Assembly: GCA_018830285.1 (NCBI GenBank)
Contig: JAHJSB010000063.1
Location: forward strand, 186,001 to 250,000
Reading direction: 5' to 3'
DNA from: Alphaproteobacteria bacterium
GTDB taxonomy: Bacteria; Pseudomonadota; Alphaproteobacteria; Caulobacterales; Hyphomonadaceae
DNA: 64,000 bases
Shown piece by piece: positions 17,431-25,016 of this stretch. The notes under the pieces are model-generated. The model ran no database searches, was not told the origin of the DNA, and was given only the letters and a program-made list of their open reading frames with translations. The stretch's first letter is position 1; every line of letters begins with the position of its first letter. The position numbers were made by a program, and so were the translations under genes.

Positions 17431-17510
17431 ATTGATCGACGAGCAATAAGGCGTATATGTGCCGTATGGTCGTCGGCATCACCGGTCCGGCGCGTTGAAA
17501 GGCAGACATC

Positions 17511-17789
17511 ATGGCAAAGCCCAGTTTTGCAGCAAAGCTCATTGGCGGCCTCGCGGTCGGCGCCGTCATCGCCACATGCGTCGTGATGGGGCTGGTATGG
17601 CTGCTTAGCCGGTCCTCCATGGGCGCGGACATGTCCGGTCATGGCTGGGTCGCCCTGCTCGCCGGGACAGTCGTTTCATTCATCGTCGCCGGCGTCCTGA
17701 CCACCGTACTCGTCCTTGGCCGGAGGAACGGCTTTGACGAAGGCGCACACGAGATTGTCTGGGACACACGCCACTCCGACGAGGCCTAG
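17511..17789 (+). CDS. Two-helix membrane protein, first gene of the NsrR operon
   Basis: 92 residues with two hydrophobic segments (about 8-32 and 45-70) and a polar acidic tail (NGFDEGAHEIVWDTRHSDEA). It is not recognised as a known family. It starts 80 bp after the NsrR-type palindrome and ends 5 bp before nsrR, so it should be induced by nitric oxide together with the globin. AAGG precedes the ATG. A role in membrane response to NO or haem is speculation from context. Confidence 0.78.
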   Translation: MAKPSFAAKLIGGLAVGAVIATCVVMGLVWLLSRSSMGADMSGHGWVALLAGTVVSFIVAGVLTTVLVLGRRNGFDEGAHEIVWDTRHSDEA

Positions 17790-17794
17790 CGACC

Positions 17795-18238
17795 ATGCGG
17801 CTGAACCTGCAGACAGATTTCGCGCTGCGCACGCTGATGCACCTTGCCGTCAACACGGACCGCCGCGTCACCATCGCAGACATCTCCGAGACCTTCGGCA
17901 TCTCGAAGAACCATTTGATGAAAGTGGCGCAGGCGCTCGGCCAGGAAGGCATCATTGCGACCGAGCGGGGACGCACCGGCGGCCTCAGCCTGGCCCGAAG
18001 GGCGTCGGACATACGCGTTGGTGACGTGGTGCGTCGCATGGAAGGCAATGCCGCCCTGGTGGAATGCTTTCCGGGCGGCGCGGGCGGATGCCGCATATCG
18101 CCGGCCTGCCGGTTGCGCGGCGCGCTGGCCGACGCGCTGGAAGCTTTTTTCGCGAGCCTGGACACCTGGTCAATCGCAGACCTCGTGGGCGGCAATGCGC
18201 CGCTGCACGATTTGCTCGCCATGGGAGAAACCGCATGA
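17795..18238 (+). CDS. nsrR: Rrf2-family NO-sensing repressor NsrR
   Basis: 147 residues. MRLNLQTDFALRTLMHLAVN and the winged helix ISKNHLMKVAQALGQEG ... GRTGGLSLA are classic Rrf2. The three Fe-S cysteines occur in ECFPGGAGGCRISPACRL, the NsrR arrangement. NO reacts with the cluster and releases the repressor from DNA. It overlaps the globin gene by ATGA, and a matching operator lies upstream of the operon. The operator and globin context separate it from IscR. Confidence 0.92.
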   Translation: MRLNLQTDFALRTLMHLAVNTDRRVTIADISETFGISKNHLMKVAQALGQEGIIATERGRTGGLSLARRASDIRVGDVVRRMEGNAALVECFPGGAGGCRISPACRLRGALADALEAFFASLDTWSIADLVGGNAPLHDLLAMGETA

Positions 18239-18675
18239 CCCATGCCCTGCGCACCGCCGAAGAACGCCGCCGCGAGATCCGGCTCAATGCTGACCGCATG
18301 GGCATCGACGACGCTTACATTTCGGAATTGGTCGAAACCTTTTATGCCCGGGTCCGCGCTGACGCCACGCTCGGCCCGATATTCAACAAGGAGATCGGCG
18401 ACAACTGGGGGCCGCACCTCGCCCGCATGAAGGATTTCTGGGCCTCCGTCGCCCTGAATGCCGGGCGCTATAATGGCAAGCCGGTGCCTGCGCACCAGAA
18501 GCTGACGGGCGTGACGGCAGCGCACTTCCAGATCTGGCTGGGCCTGTTCCGGCAAACGCTGGAAGATACCGCGCCGAGCCCTGAAGCCGTCCCTTACTTC
18601 ATGGAACGGGCGGCCCGCATTGCGCAAAGCCTGCAACTCGCCATGTTCGGATTGCCCGGTCTTGCCCGGCCCTGA
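18235..18675 (+). CDS. Group III truncated haemoglobin
   Basis: 146 residues. The segments YISELVETFYARVRADATLG, LGPIF, HLARMKDFWASV and GKPVPAHQKL fit the group III (P-type) truncated globins, with the histidine of AHQKL or HLARM near the haem. These globins bind O2 or NO and are linked to NO detoxification. The start is taken from the ATGA overlap with nsrR. Co-regulation with nsrR supports an NO role. Confidence 0.9.
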   Translation: MTHALRTAEERRREIRLNADRMGIDDAYISELVETFYARVRADATLGPIFNKEIGDNWGPHLARMKDFWASVALNAGRYNGKPVPAHQKLTGVTAAHFQIWLGLFRQTLEDTAPSPEAVPYFMERAARIAQSLQLAMFGLPGLARP

Positions 18676-18757
18676 TGCCCGTTTGGCGCGCAGTCCGGGA
18701 CGCAGTAAAGCCATTGCAGGATAAATATGATCCGGAAGACGCACACTGGAGGCCAAC

Positions 18758-19186
18758 ATGACAGTCCCACGCGAATACAAGCATGCTTCGGAAGACTTTT
18801 ACGCCTTCCTTGAGGATGCCGAGCGGGCCGCCATGCTGCAGACGAGCCACCAGACCTACACGATGGTCGACGCTGTGCTCCAGGTCTTCCGGCGCCGGCT
18901 GACGCCGTCGCAAGTGCTGGTCTTTGCGGGTGTTCTGCCGCCCTGCTTGCGCGCCTTGTTTGTCGAGAACTGGCATCCGGGCGACCCCGTCCTGCCCTTC
19001 GCCCACCGCGCATCCCTGACACACGAAGTCCAGTCCGTCCGGTCGCAGCACAATTTCTCTCCGGACGATTCCATTGCGGCCGTGGCCAATGCCCTTCACC
19101 TGAATGTCGACCGCGACGCGTTCGCGGATGTCCTGCAAAAGATGCCTGAAGGCAGCGCGACCTATTGGGCGCAAAGCCCGCCGTGA
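18758..19186 (+). CDS. DUF2267 domain protein
   Basis: 142 residues. It contains the helical DUF2267 fold: YAFLEDAERAAMLQTSHQTY, then VLQVFRRRLTPSQVLVFAGVLPPCLRALF and LHLNVDRDAFADVLQKMP. No function is known for the family. GGAGG lies upstream of the ATG. It is 82 bp after the globin with no clear terminator between them, so it may be read through from the NsrR operon. It ends 4 bp from the stop of convergent rph. Confidence 0.82.
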   Translation: MTVPREYKHASEDFYAFLEDAERAAMLQTSHQTYTMVDAVLQVFRRRLTPSQVLVFAGVLPPCLRALFVENWHPGDPVLPFAHRASLTHEVQSVRSQHNFSPDDSIAAVANALHLNVDRDAFADVLQKMPEGSATYWAQSPP

Positions 19187-19190
19187 CGCC

Positions 19191-19916
19191 CTAGGCCAGC
19201 GCAGCGCGCTGGGCAGCGAACAGTTCGTTACAGCCCATCTCGGCAAGGCGCAGCATCTCGTCGAGTTCCTTGCGGCTCAGAGGACGCTCTTCGCCCGTGC
19301 CCTGCACTTCGATGAAGCCGCCATCCGAGCTCATTACAACATTCATGTCGGCTTCGCCCTGGCTGTCTTCGGGATAATCGACATCCAGCACCGGGAAATC
19401 CTGGTAGACGCCGACGGAAATGGCCGCCGCCTGCTTCTGGACCGGATCGGCCTTGATGACGCCTTCTGATTTCAGGTAGCGGCAGGCCAGCGCGAGCGCG
19501 ACAAAGCCGCCGGTGATCGAGGCGGTGCGCGTGCCGCCATCGGCCTGCAGCACGTCGCAGTCGATCGTGATCTGGTTTTCGCCCAGCGCGGCCAAGTCGA
19601 CGACCGAGCGCAGGCTGCGCCCGATCAGGCGCTGGATTTCCTGCGTACGACCGGACTGCTTGCCCGCAGCGGCTTCGCGGCGTCCACGTGTATGTGTCGC
19701 GCGGGGCAGCATGCCGTATTCTGCCGTTACCCAACCGGCGCCCTTGCCCTTCATCCAGCCCGGAACACTTTTCTCCCAGCTGGCCGTGCACAGGACGTGC
19801 GTGTTGCCGAATTTCGCGAGGCACGAGCCTTCGGCATACCTTGTCACGTTTGTCTCGAGCGTTATCTCACGCAACTGGTCGAAAGCGCGTCCGGAAGGGC
19901 GGATAAGCTGGGTCAT
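19191..19916 (-). CDS. rph: Ribonuclease PH
   Basis: 241 residues, standard length. It starts [20 protein letters not shown] and contains [20 protein letters not shown], the phosphate-binding [18 protein letters not shown], and [20 protein letters not shown]. It trims tRNA 3' ends phosphorolytically. AGAGGA precedes the ATG. In many alphaproteobacteria rph is divergent from hrcA and followed by rdgB and hemW; here those neighbours are present but separated by insertions on both sides. Confidence 0.95.
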   Translation of the reverse strand: MTQLIRPSGRAFDQLREITLETNVTRYAEGSCLAKFGNTHVLCTASWEKSVPGWMKGKGAGWVTAEYGMLPRATHTRGRREAAAGKQSGRTQEIQRLIGRSLRSVVDLAALGENQITIDCDVLQADGGTRTASITGGFVALALACRYLKSEGVIKADPVQKQAAAISVGVYQDFPVLDVDYPEDSQGEADMNVVMSSDGGFIEVQGTGEERPLSRKELDEMLRLAEMGCNELFAAQRAALA

Positions 19917-20005
19917 GACTGGGTCCTCTTTTCTGCCCCGCCTGATTGCGGGTTTTGGCCGCCCTGTCTACACCGGACGGGCATCAGGATTTTACGAGGG
20001 GCAAC

Positions 20006-21676
20006 ATGGCCAGTGATATCGAGATCGCCCGGGCGGCGACAAAGAAGCCTGTCACCGAAATCGGCGCAAAGCTCGGCATCCCCCCAGAAAACCTCATCCC
20101 CTATGGCCATGACAAGGCAAAGATCGCCGCGCATTACCTGTCAGGCCTTGGCGCGAAACCCGATGGCAAACTTGTCCTCGTCACCGCGATCAGCCCGACG
20201 GCAGCCGGAGAAGGCAAGACGACCACCAGTGTCGGCCTCGCCGATGCAATGAACCGGATCGGCGCGAACACGCTGCTCTGCCTGCGTGAGCCCTCGCTCG
20301 GCCCCTGTTTCGGCATGAAGGGCGGCGCAGCGGGCGGCGGCTATGCGCAGGTCGTTCCGATGGAGGATATCAACCTCCACTTCACGGGCGACTTCCACGC
20401 CATCACCTCGGCGCACAACCTGCTGGCCGCCATGGTCGACAACCATATCCACTGGGGCAGTCCCAGCGGGCTGGAGCCCTCCCGCGTGACCTGGCGGCGT
20501 GTGCTCGACATGAATGACAGGAACCTGCGCGAGATCGTTACCGGCCTTGGCGGGCCCGGCAATGGCGCGGCGATGGAGAGCGGGTTCGATATAACGGTCG
20601 CGTCCGAGATCATGGCAATTCTTTGCCTCGCGACAGACGCAACTGATCTCGAGCAACGCCTCGACCGCATCATTGTCGGCTATCGGCGCGACCGCACTGC
20701 CGTCACCTGCGCCGACATCAAGGCGACCGGCGCGCTGATGGCGCTACTGAAAGATGCCATGCTGCCCAACCTCGTGCAGACGCTGGAGAACAATCCCTGC
20801 CTCATCCATGGCGGACCTTTCGCCAATATCGCGCATGGCTGCAATTCCGTGATCGCGACGCAGGCCGCACTCAGGATGGCCGACTATGTCGTGACCGAAG
20901 CCGGTTTCGGCGCCGACCTCGGTGCGGAGAAATTCTTCGACATCAAGTGCCGCCAGTCGGGCCTGCAACCGGACGCCGCTGTTCTGGTCGCCACGGTGAA
21001 AGCACTGAAACTGCATGGCGGTCTCGCAAGGGACGCGCTTGGCAGCGAAAACGTCGCCGCGCTTGAGACCGGACTCGCCAATATGGGACGCCACATCGAG
21101 AACCTTCAGCAATACGGGTTGCCCGTCGTGGTCGCGATCAACCATTTCACACAGGACACGCTGGCCGAGATTGCGGCCATCGAAGCCTATTGCGCCAGTA
21201 TCGGCGTGCGCGTCGCACTCTGCACGCACTGGGCCGACGGTGGCAAAGGTGCCGAAGCCCTTGCCCGGATCGTGACAGAGACGCTGGCAACACAGCCCGC
21301 AGATTTCCGTACGCTTTATGCCGATGACCTGCCCCTCTTCGACAAGATCGAAACTGTCGCCAAACGCATCTACCGCGCCGACCACGTCGAAGCGCCGCGC
21401 GCCGTGCGTGACCAGCTGGCCCGCTGGGAAGCGGACGGCTTTGGCCGCCTGCCCGTCTGCATCGCCAAGACGCAGTACAGTTTCTCGACGGATCCGGCCC
21501 TGTACGGCGCACCGGAAGGCCACACGGTGCGCCTGCGCGAAGTGCGCCTGTCGGCCGGCGCGGGATTCGTTGTCGCCATATGCGGGGACATCATGACCAT
21601 GCCGGGCCTGCCCCGCCACCCGGCGGCGGAGACGATCCATCTCAATTCAGACGGCCTGATCGAAGGGTTGTTCTGA
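20006..21676 (+). CDS. fhs: Formate-tetrahydrofolate ligase
   Basis: 556 residues, full length. The P-loop-like [18 protein letters not shown], then [34 protein letters not shown] and the C-terminal [20 protein letters not shown] are diagnostic. It makes 10-formyl-THF from formate, THF and ATP. The ATG at 20006 with GAGGGG is the family start; the frame is open further up to 19946. It stands between rph and hrcA as an insertion in the usual order, and is followed by the stem-loop repeat pair. Confidence 0.95.
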   Translation: MASDIEIARAATKKPVTEIGAKLGIPPENLIPYGHDKAKIAAHYLSGLGAKPDGKLVLVTAISPTAAGEGKTTTSVGLADAMNRIGANTLLCLREPSLGPCFGMKGGAAGGGYAQVVPMEDINLHFTGDFHAITSAHNLLAAMVDNHIHWGSPSGLEPSRVTWRRVLDMNDRNLREIVTGLGGPGNGAAMESGFDITVASEIMAILCLATDATDLEQRLDRIIVGYRRDRTAVTCADIKATGALMALLKDAMLPNLVQTLENNPCLIHGGPFANIAHGCNSVIATQAALRMADYVVTEAGFGADLGAEKFFDIKCRQSGLQPDAAVLVATVKALKLHGGLARDALGSENVAALETGLANMGRHIENLQQYGLPVVVAINHFTQDTLAEIAAIEAYCASIGVRVALCTHWADGGKGAEALARIVTETLATQPADFRTLYADDLPLFDKIETVAKRIYRADHVEAPRAVRDQLARWEADGFGRLPVCIAKTQYSFSTDPALYGAPEGHTVRLREVRLSAGAGFVVAICGDIMTMPGLPRHPAAETIHLNSDGLIEGLF

Positions 21677-21692
21677 GCAACCTGCCCAAGAA

Positions 21693-21779
21693 GCTCATCC
21701 TGAGCGAAGTCGAAGGATAGGGCTCCGTGCGGATGGACGTTCAGCCCGCGCTCGTCCTTCGACTTCGCTCAGGATGAGC
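21693..21779. repeat. Inverted pair of stem-loop repeats (REP-like)
   Basis: GCTCATCCTGAGCGAAGTCG and onward at 21693-21718, and its inverted partner at 21751-21779 (CTCGTCCTTCGACTTCGCTC and onward). The two can pair into a ~25-bp stem with a ~32-base loop. The second matches the single copy at 14110-14138 base for base. It lies just after fhs and could stop transcription or stabilise the 3' end. Confidence 0.85.
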
Positions 21780-21793
21780 GCTTCAAGCAGGCA

Positions 21794-21822
21794 TTGACTC
21801 ATATTAGCAAAAACGCTAATTA
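21794..21822 (+). promoter_or_regulatory. sdpR promoter with overlapping operator
   Basis: TTGACT (21794-21799), a 17-bp spacer and TAATTA (21817-21822) form a sigma-70-type promoter. An inverted repeat ATTAGC-AAAAAC-GCTAAT at 21803-21820 fills the spacer and touches the -10 box, where ArsR-type autorepressors usually bind. Confidence 0.7.
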
Positions 21823-21828
21823 GCACTT

Positions 21829-22125
21829 ATGCAAAACACCGTCTTCAAGGCCCTGGCCCATCCGGCGCGCCGTCAGGTCCTTGCCCTTCTGCGCAAGGGG
21901 CCCCGCCTTGCGGGCGACCTGGCGGCCGAATTCGAGTCGAGCTGGCCGACCATGAGCCGGCATCTCGCCGTATTGAAGGATGCCGACCTGATCACCGCCG
22001 AGCGACAGGGCAACCAGATCCTCTACCGCGTGAACACAAGCGTGCTTGAAGACGCTGCCACGGCCCTGCTCGGCCTGATCGGCGGCGATAATGGAGACGA
22101 CGAGCTGAAGGAGGCCGCAGAATGA
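21829..22125 (+). CDS. sdpR: ArsR-family autorepressor (SdpR-like)
   Basis: 98 residues. A winged helix-turn-helix fills the protein: FKALAHPARRQVLALLRKGP, AELAAEF-type helix, then the recognition helix SWPTMSRHLAVLKDADLI and the wing AERQGNQILYRV. It has no metal-binding CxC motif, so it is of the SdpR/autorepressor kind rather than a metal sensor. It overlaps the sdpI-like gene by ATGA and has a palindrome in its own promoter. Confidence 0.87.
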   Translation: MQNTVFKALAHPARRQVLALLRKGPRLAGDLAAEFESSWPTMSRHLAVLKDADLITAERQGNQILYRVNTSVLEDAATALLGLIGGDNGDDELKEAAE

Positions 22126-22835
22126 AACCCTATATCCTCACCGGACTGGCTTGGGGTGCCGCCATGGTCGCCGTGTCGTGCGGCATTGTCTTATATGCAA
22201 GCGGCTTGCTGCCCGAGAGCAACCAGATTCCGCTCCATTTCGGCGCTGACGGCATGCCGGACCGGTTCGGCAACAAGTCCGACGCCCTGATTGTCCTGTG
22301 GTTGTTGCCTTGCGGGACCGCCGTCGTCTCGGCGATCATGGCAATCGCACCTTTCCTCGACCCGCGAAAACAGAACCTGGCGGTCGGACGCAAGGCATAT
22401 GTCGTGACCTGGATCTCCGTGACAACATTGATGACACTGGTCACTGCGGGGGTTGCCTTTGGCATGGTGAAAGGCGCGGGCCAGCCATTCAACACATCGG
22501 GCATGGTCCGCTGGATCATTGCGGGTGTCGCCGTGTTATTCATCGTCATGGGCAATTACCTGCCCAAGACGCGGTCGAGCTTCATCTTCGGCGTGCGCAC
22601 ACCCTGGACACTGTCCTCTGATATCGCCTGGGAGAAAACCCACCGTCTTGCCGGGCCCCTGTTCATGATTGCGGGCGTCCTGGGACTGATCGGCGCGTTC
22701 GTCTTCAGCGGCCTCTTCCTGGCACTGCAATTGACCGCGCTGATCCTGAGCGTCGTGCTGATCCTGTTCGTCTACTCCTATTTCGCCTGGCGCAGCGCAG
22801 ATGACCGCGACGATGGGACCAGCCTCACTGTCTGA
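22122..22835 (+). CDS. sdpI: SdpI-family membrane protein
   Basis: 237 residues, six hydrophobic segments. The DUF1648 part near the N-terminus has IPLHFGADGMPDRFGNKSDA, and the SdpI part has GNYLPKTRSSFIFGVRTPWT followed by TLSSDIAWEKTHRLAGPLF, the family signature. In Bacillus SdpI gives immunity to the SdpC toxin and signals to SdpR. Here there is no sdpC-like toxin nearby, so the pair may sense envelope stress or foreign toxins; that is inference. Confidence 0.88.
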   Translation: MKPYILTGLAWGAAMVAVSCGIVLYASGLLPESNQIPLHFGADGMPDRFGNKSDALIVLWLLPCGTAVVSAIMAIAPFLDPRKQNLAVGRKAYVVTWISVTTLMTLVTAGVAFGMVKGAGQPFNTSGMVRWIIAGVAVLFIVMGNYLPKTRSSFIFGVRTPWTLSSDIAWEKTHRLAGPLFMIAGVLGLIGAFVFSGLFLALQLTALILSVVLILFVYSYFAWRSADDRDDGTSLTV

Positions 22836-22838
22836 ACG

Positions 22839-22876
22839 CCTATTGTACCGGGGCCACCGCGCCCCTAATCAATAGG
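22839..22876 (+). promoter_or_regulatory. Nested hairpin immediately before the hrcA start
   Basis: The outer arms CCTATTG (22839-22845) and CAATAGG (22870-22876) enclose the inner arms GGGGC and GCCCC around a six-base loop. The structure ends one base before the hrcA ATG and covers the region where a ribosome site should be. It may terminate sdpI transcription or control hrcA translation. Confidence 0.5.
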
Positions 22877-22877
22877 C

Positions 22878-23966
22878 ATGTCCCTGACGCCCGACAGCCA
22901 GTCCCTGATGCAGCGCCTCGACCAGCGCTCGCGCGACATCTTCAAGGAGATCGTCGAGGGCTACCTGACGACGGGCGAGCCCGTCGGCTCGCGCACCCTG
23001 TCGAAAGGCGTGATTGCTCTGTCGCCGGCCTCGATCCGCAATGTCATGGCCGACCTGACCGATCTCGGCCTGCTTGATGCCCCGCACGTGTCGGCGGGCC
23101 GCGCGCCCACGCATCGGGGCCTTCGCCTGTTCGTCGACGGCTTCCTGGAGATCGGCGAGCCGTCCAGTGCCGACAAGCGCGAGATCGAGGAGCGCCTGCG
23201 CGGCGCAGGCGGCGACCTGCAATCCGTGCTCGGCGAAGCGTCGAACATCCTATCCGGCCTGACTGGCGGCGCGGGCCTTGTGGCCTCGCCCACACGCGAA
23301 ACAGCGATCCGCCACGTGGAATTCGTCCCCCTGGCCAGCGGCGAGGCGCTTTGCGTCCTGGTGACCGAGGACGGTGACGTCGAGAACCGGCTGGTCAAGA
23401 TTCCGGACGGCCTGCCCGCCACGACCCTGATCGAGGCTGGGAATTATCTCTCCACCCGGATGAAAGGCCGCACGTTGGCCGAAGCCGCGGTCGATGTACG
23501 CGAGGAAATCAGCTCGCGCCGCGCTGCGCTGGATACCGCTGCGGCAGCGCTTGTCGAGGCCGGACTTGTCCAGTGGAGCGGTGATGCGCCGGGCCGGGGC
23601 CGGTCGCTGATTATACGCGGCCGGGCCAACCTGCTTGAAGACGCAGGCGCGGCCAATGACCTCGATCGTGTGCGGCAACTGTTCAACGAGCTTGAACGCC
23701 AGCAAAGCCTGCTCGATATCCTCGATACGACACGCGAGGCCGATGGCGTGCGCCTGTTCATTGGCGCGGAGAACCAGCTTTTTCCGCTCTCGGGTTCAAG
23801 TGTGATCGTGGCCCCCTATATGGGCGGTGCAAAACATGTCATTGGCGCGCTTGGCGTGATCGGCCCGACCCGGCTGAATTATGCCCGCGTGATACCGATG
23901 GTGGACTATACCGCAAAGGTGATCGGCGAAATCCTCGCCGCCCGGCGCGCAAAGGATGGGAAATGA
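22878..23966 (+). CDS. hrcA: Heat-inducible transcription repressor HrcA
   Basis: 362 residues. The N-terminal winged helix contains RDIFKEIVEGYLTTGEPVGS and LSPASIRNVMADLTDLGLL. The central GAF-like and dimerisation parts follow, with FIGAENQLFPLSGSSVIVAPY near the end, as in the family. HrcA represses chaperonin genes at CIRCE sites with the help of GroEL. No CIRCE element is seen here, so its targets (usually groESL) lie elsewhere. It overlaps grpE by 4 bp. Confidence 0.94.
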   Translation: MSLTPDSQSLMQRLDQRSRDIFKEIVEGYLTTGEPVGSRTLSKGVIALSPASIRNVMADLTDLGLLDAPHVSAGRAPTHRGLRLFVDGFLEIGEPSSADKREIEERLRGAGGDLQSVLGEASNILSGLTGGAGLVASPTRETAIRHVEFVPLASGEALCVLVTEDGDVENRLVKIPDGLPATTLIEAGNYLSTRMKGRTLAEAAVDVREEISSRRAALDTAAAALVEAGLVQWSGDAPGRGRSLIIRGRANLLEDAGAANDLDRVRQLFNELERQQSLLDILDTTREADGVRLFIGAENQLFPLSGSSVIVAPYMGGAKHVIGALGVIGPTRLNYARVIPMVDYTAKVIGEILAARRAKDGK

Positions 23967-24598
23967 TGAACGACGAGACCAAGACCGGCCAGAACGCCAA
24001 CATCGATCCGAATGCCTCCAGGGCCGACCTCAAGTCGGCCGCCGATGACATGTTGAAGAATGCCCGGGCCCAGGCGGCCGAAAGCATGGAAGCCGAGGCC
24101 GACACGGAAATCTCGCCCGAACAGGAAGCCATGCGCCTGAAGATCGAGGCCGAGGACCTGCGCGAGCAATTGCTGCGCACGCTGGCTGACCTCGACAATA
24201 CGCGCAAGCGGGCCGAGCGGCAGGTATCCGATGCCCGCGTCTATGCCATCGAACGTTTCGCTGGCGACCTTCTCAGCGTCTCCGACAACCTCGCCCGCGC
24301 CCTCGCCGCCCTGCCGGATGAAGATCGCGCCAACCTGTCGGACGCCGGCAACAACCTGCTCAGCGGCATCGAGATGACCGCCAAGGAACTCGAAACCGCG
24401 CTCGGCCGTCACGGCGTCAAACAGATCGATGCCGCACCCGGCGCGACTTTCGACCCCAACCAGCACCAGGCTGTCGCCCAGATACCCTCTGAGCAACCGT
24501 CCGGCACGATCGCATCCGTGTTCCAGCCCGGCTGGAAAATCGGCGACCGCACATTGCGCGCGGCGATGGTGGCTGTGAGCGCGGGGAACGCGAACTAG
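23963..24598 (+). CDS. grpE: Nucleotide exchange factor GrpE
   Basis: 211 residues. A variable acidic N-terminus (about 1-50) precedes a long coiled coil (EAMRLKIEAEDLREQLLRTL ADLDNTRKRAERQ), a four-helix region, and the C-terminal beta domain with FDPNQHQAVAQ and GTIASVFQPGWKIGDR. It releases ADP from DnaK. The start could be the ATG at 23963 or 23966. It forms an operon with hrcA. dnaK lies 2.7 kb downstream on the same strand with its own promoter. Confidence 0.94.
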   Translation: MMNDETKTGQNANIDPNASRADLKSAADDMLKNARAQAAESMEAEADTEISPEQEAMRLKIEAEDLREQLLRTLADLDNTRKRAERQVSDARVYAIERFAGDLLSVSDNLARALAALPDEDRANLSDAGNNLLSGIEMTAKELETALGRHGVKQIDAAPGATFDPNQHQAVAQIPSEQPSGTIASVFQPGWKIGDRTLRAAMVAVSAGNAN

Positions 24599-24609
24599 GG
24601 GCGCGTTGC

Positions 24610-24948
24610 CTACTGCTTCACGAAAATGTCGCTGCCGATACGGGTGGCGGCCCAGAGGAATTCGGCTTCGTTCTCTTCTTTCACGTCAGACTCGTGCAGG
24701 AATTTCGCTTCGATCCGGGGATAGCCTTCCTCGTCGGCCATCTGTCCGGCCCAGGCAATGACCGTTCCGTATTTCTCGTAACTGCACGTGAACGCGATCC
24801 GGTCGCCATTGGCCCAGCCGATGACGGGCACTTTCATCACGCCTTCGTCGGCGACACCGGAATCAAACGTCCCGGATATTTTCGCACCGTCCTGCTTAAG
24901 CTCCAGCACCGAGTTGCGCGAACTGACCCATTTTCCTGAAAAACCCAC
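24610..24948 (-). CDS. Avidin/streptavidin-fold protein without signal peptide
   Basis: 112 residues with the avidin pattern: SGKWVSSRNSVLEL, ISGTFDSGV, TVIAWAGQM, IEAKFLHES and GSDIFVK match the streptavidin strands GTWYNQLGSTF, LTGTYESAV, TTWSGQY, INTQWLLTS and GHDTFTK. Equivalents of Ser27, Ser45, Trp92 and Asp128 are present. The positions of Tyr43, Trp79 and Trp108 look to be Phe, and Asn23 is Ser, so tight biotin binding is uncertain. The start is one of two adjacent GTG codons after GGAGG; I chose the second for spacing. No secretion signal is visible, so it seems cytoplasmic, unusual for avidins. Confidence 0.75.
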   Translation of the reverse strand: MGFSGKWVSSRNSVLELKQDGAKISGTFDSGVADEGVMKVPVIGWANGDRIAFTCSYEKYGTVIAWAGQMADEEGYPRIEAKFLHESDVKEENEAEFLWAATRIGSDIFVKQ

Positions 24949-25016
24949 CACGTATCCTCCCGACTGAGGCCATCGCACCGCTCGCGCCTGTCGCGGGCCG
25001 CTGCCGCCTGCCCGGA

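Noticed and set aside
21818-21829. TTAGCACTT near sdpR as half of a CIRCE element
   Set aside because: The required GAGTGCTAA partner nine bases on is missing; the repeat around it is better read as the ArsR-type operator.
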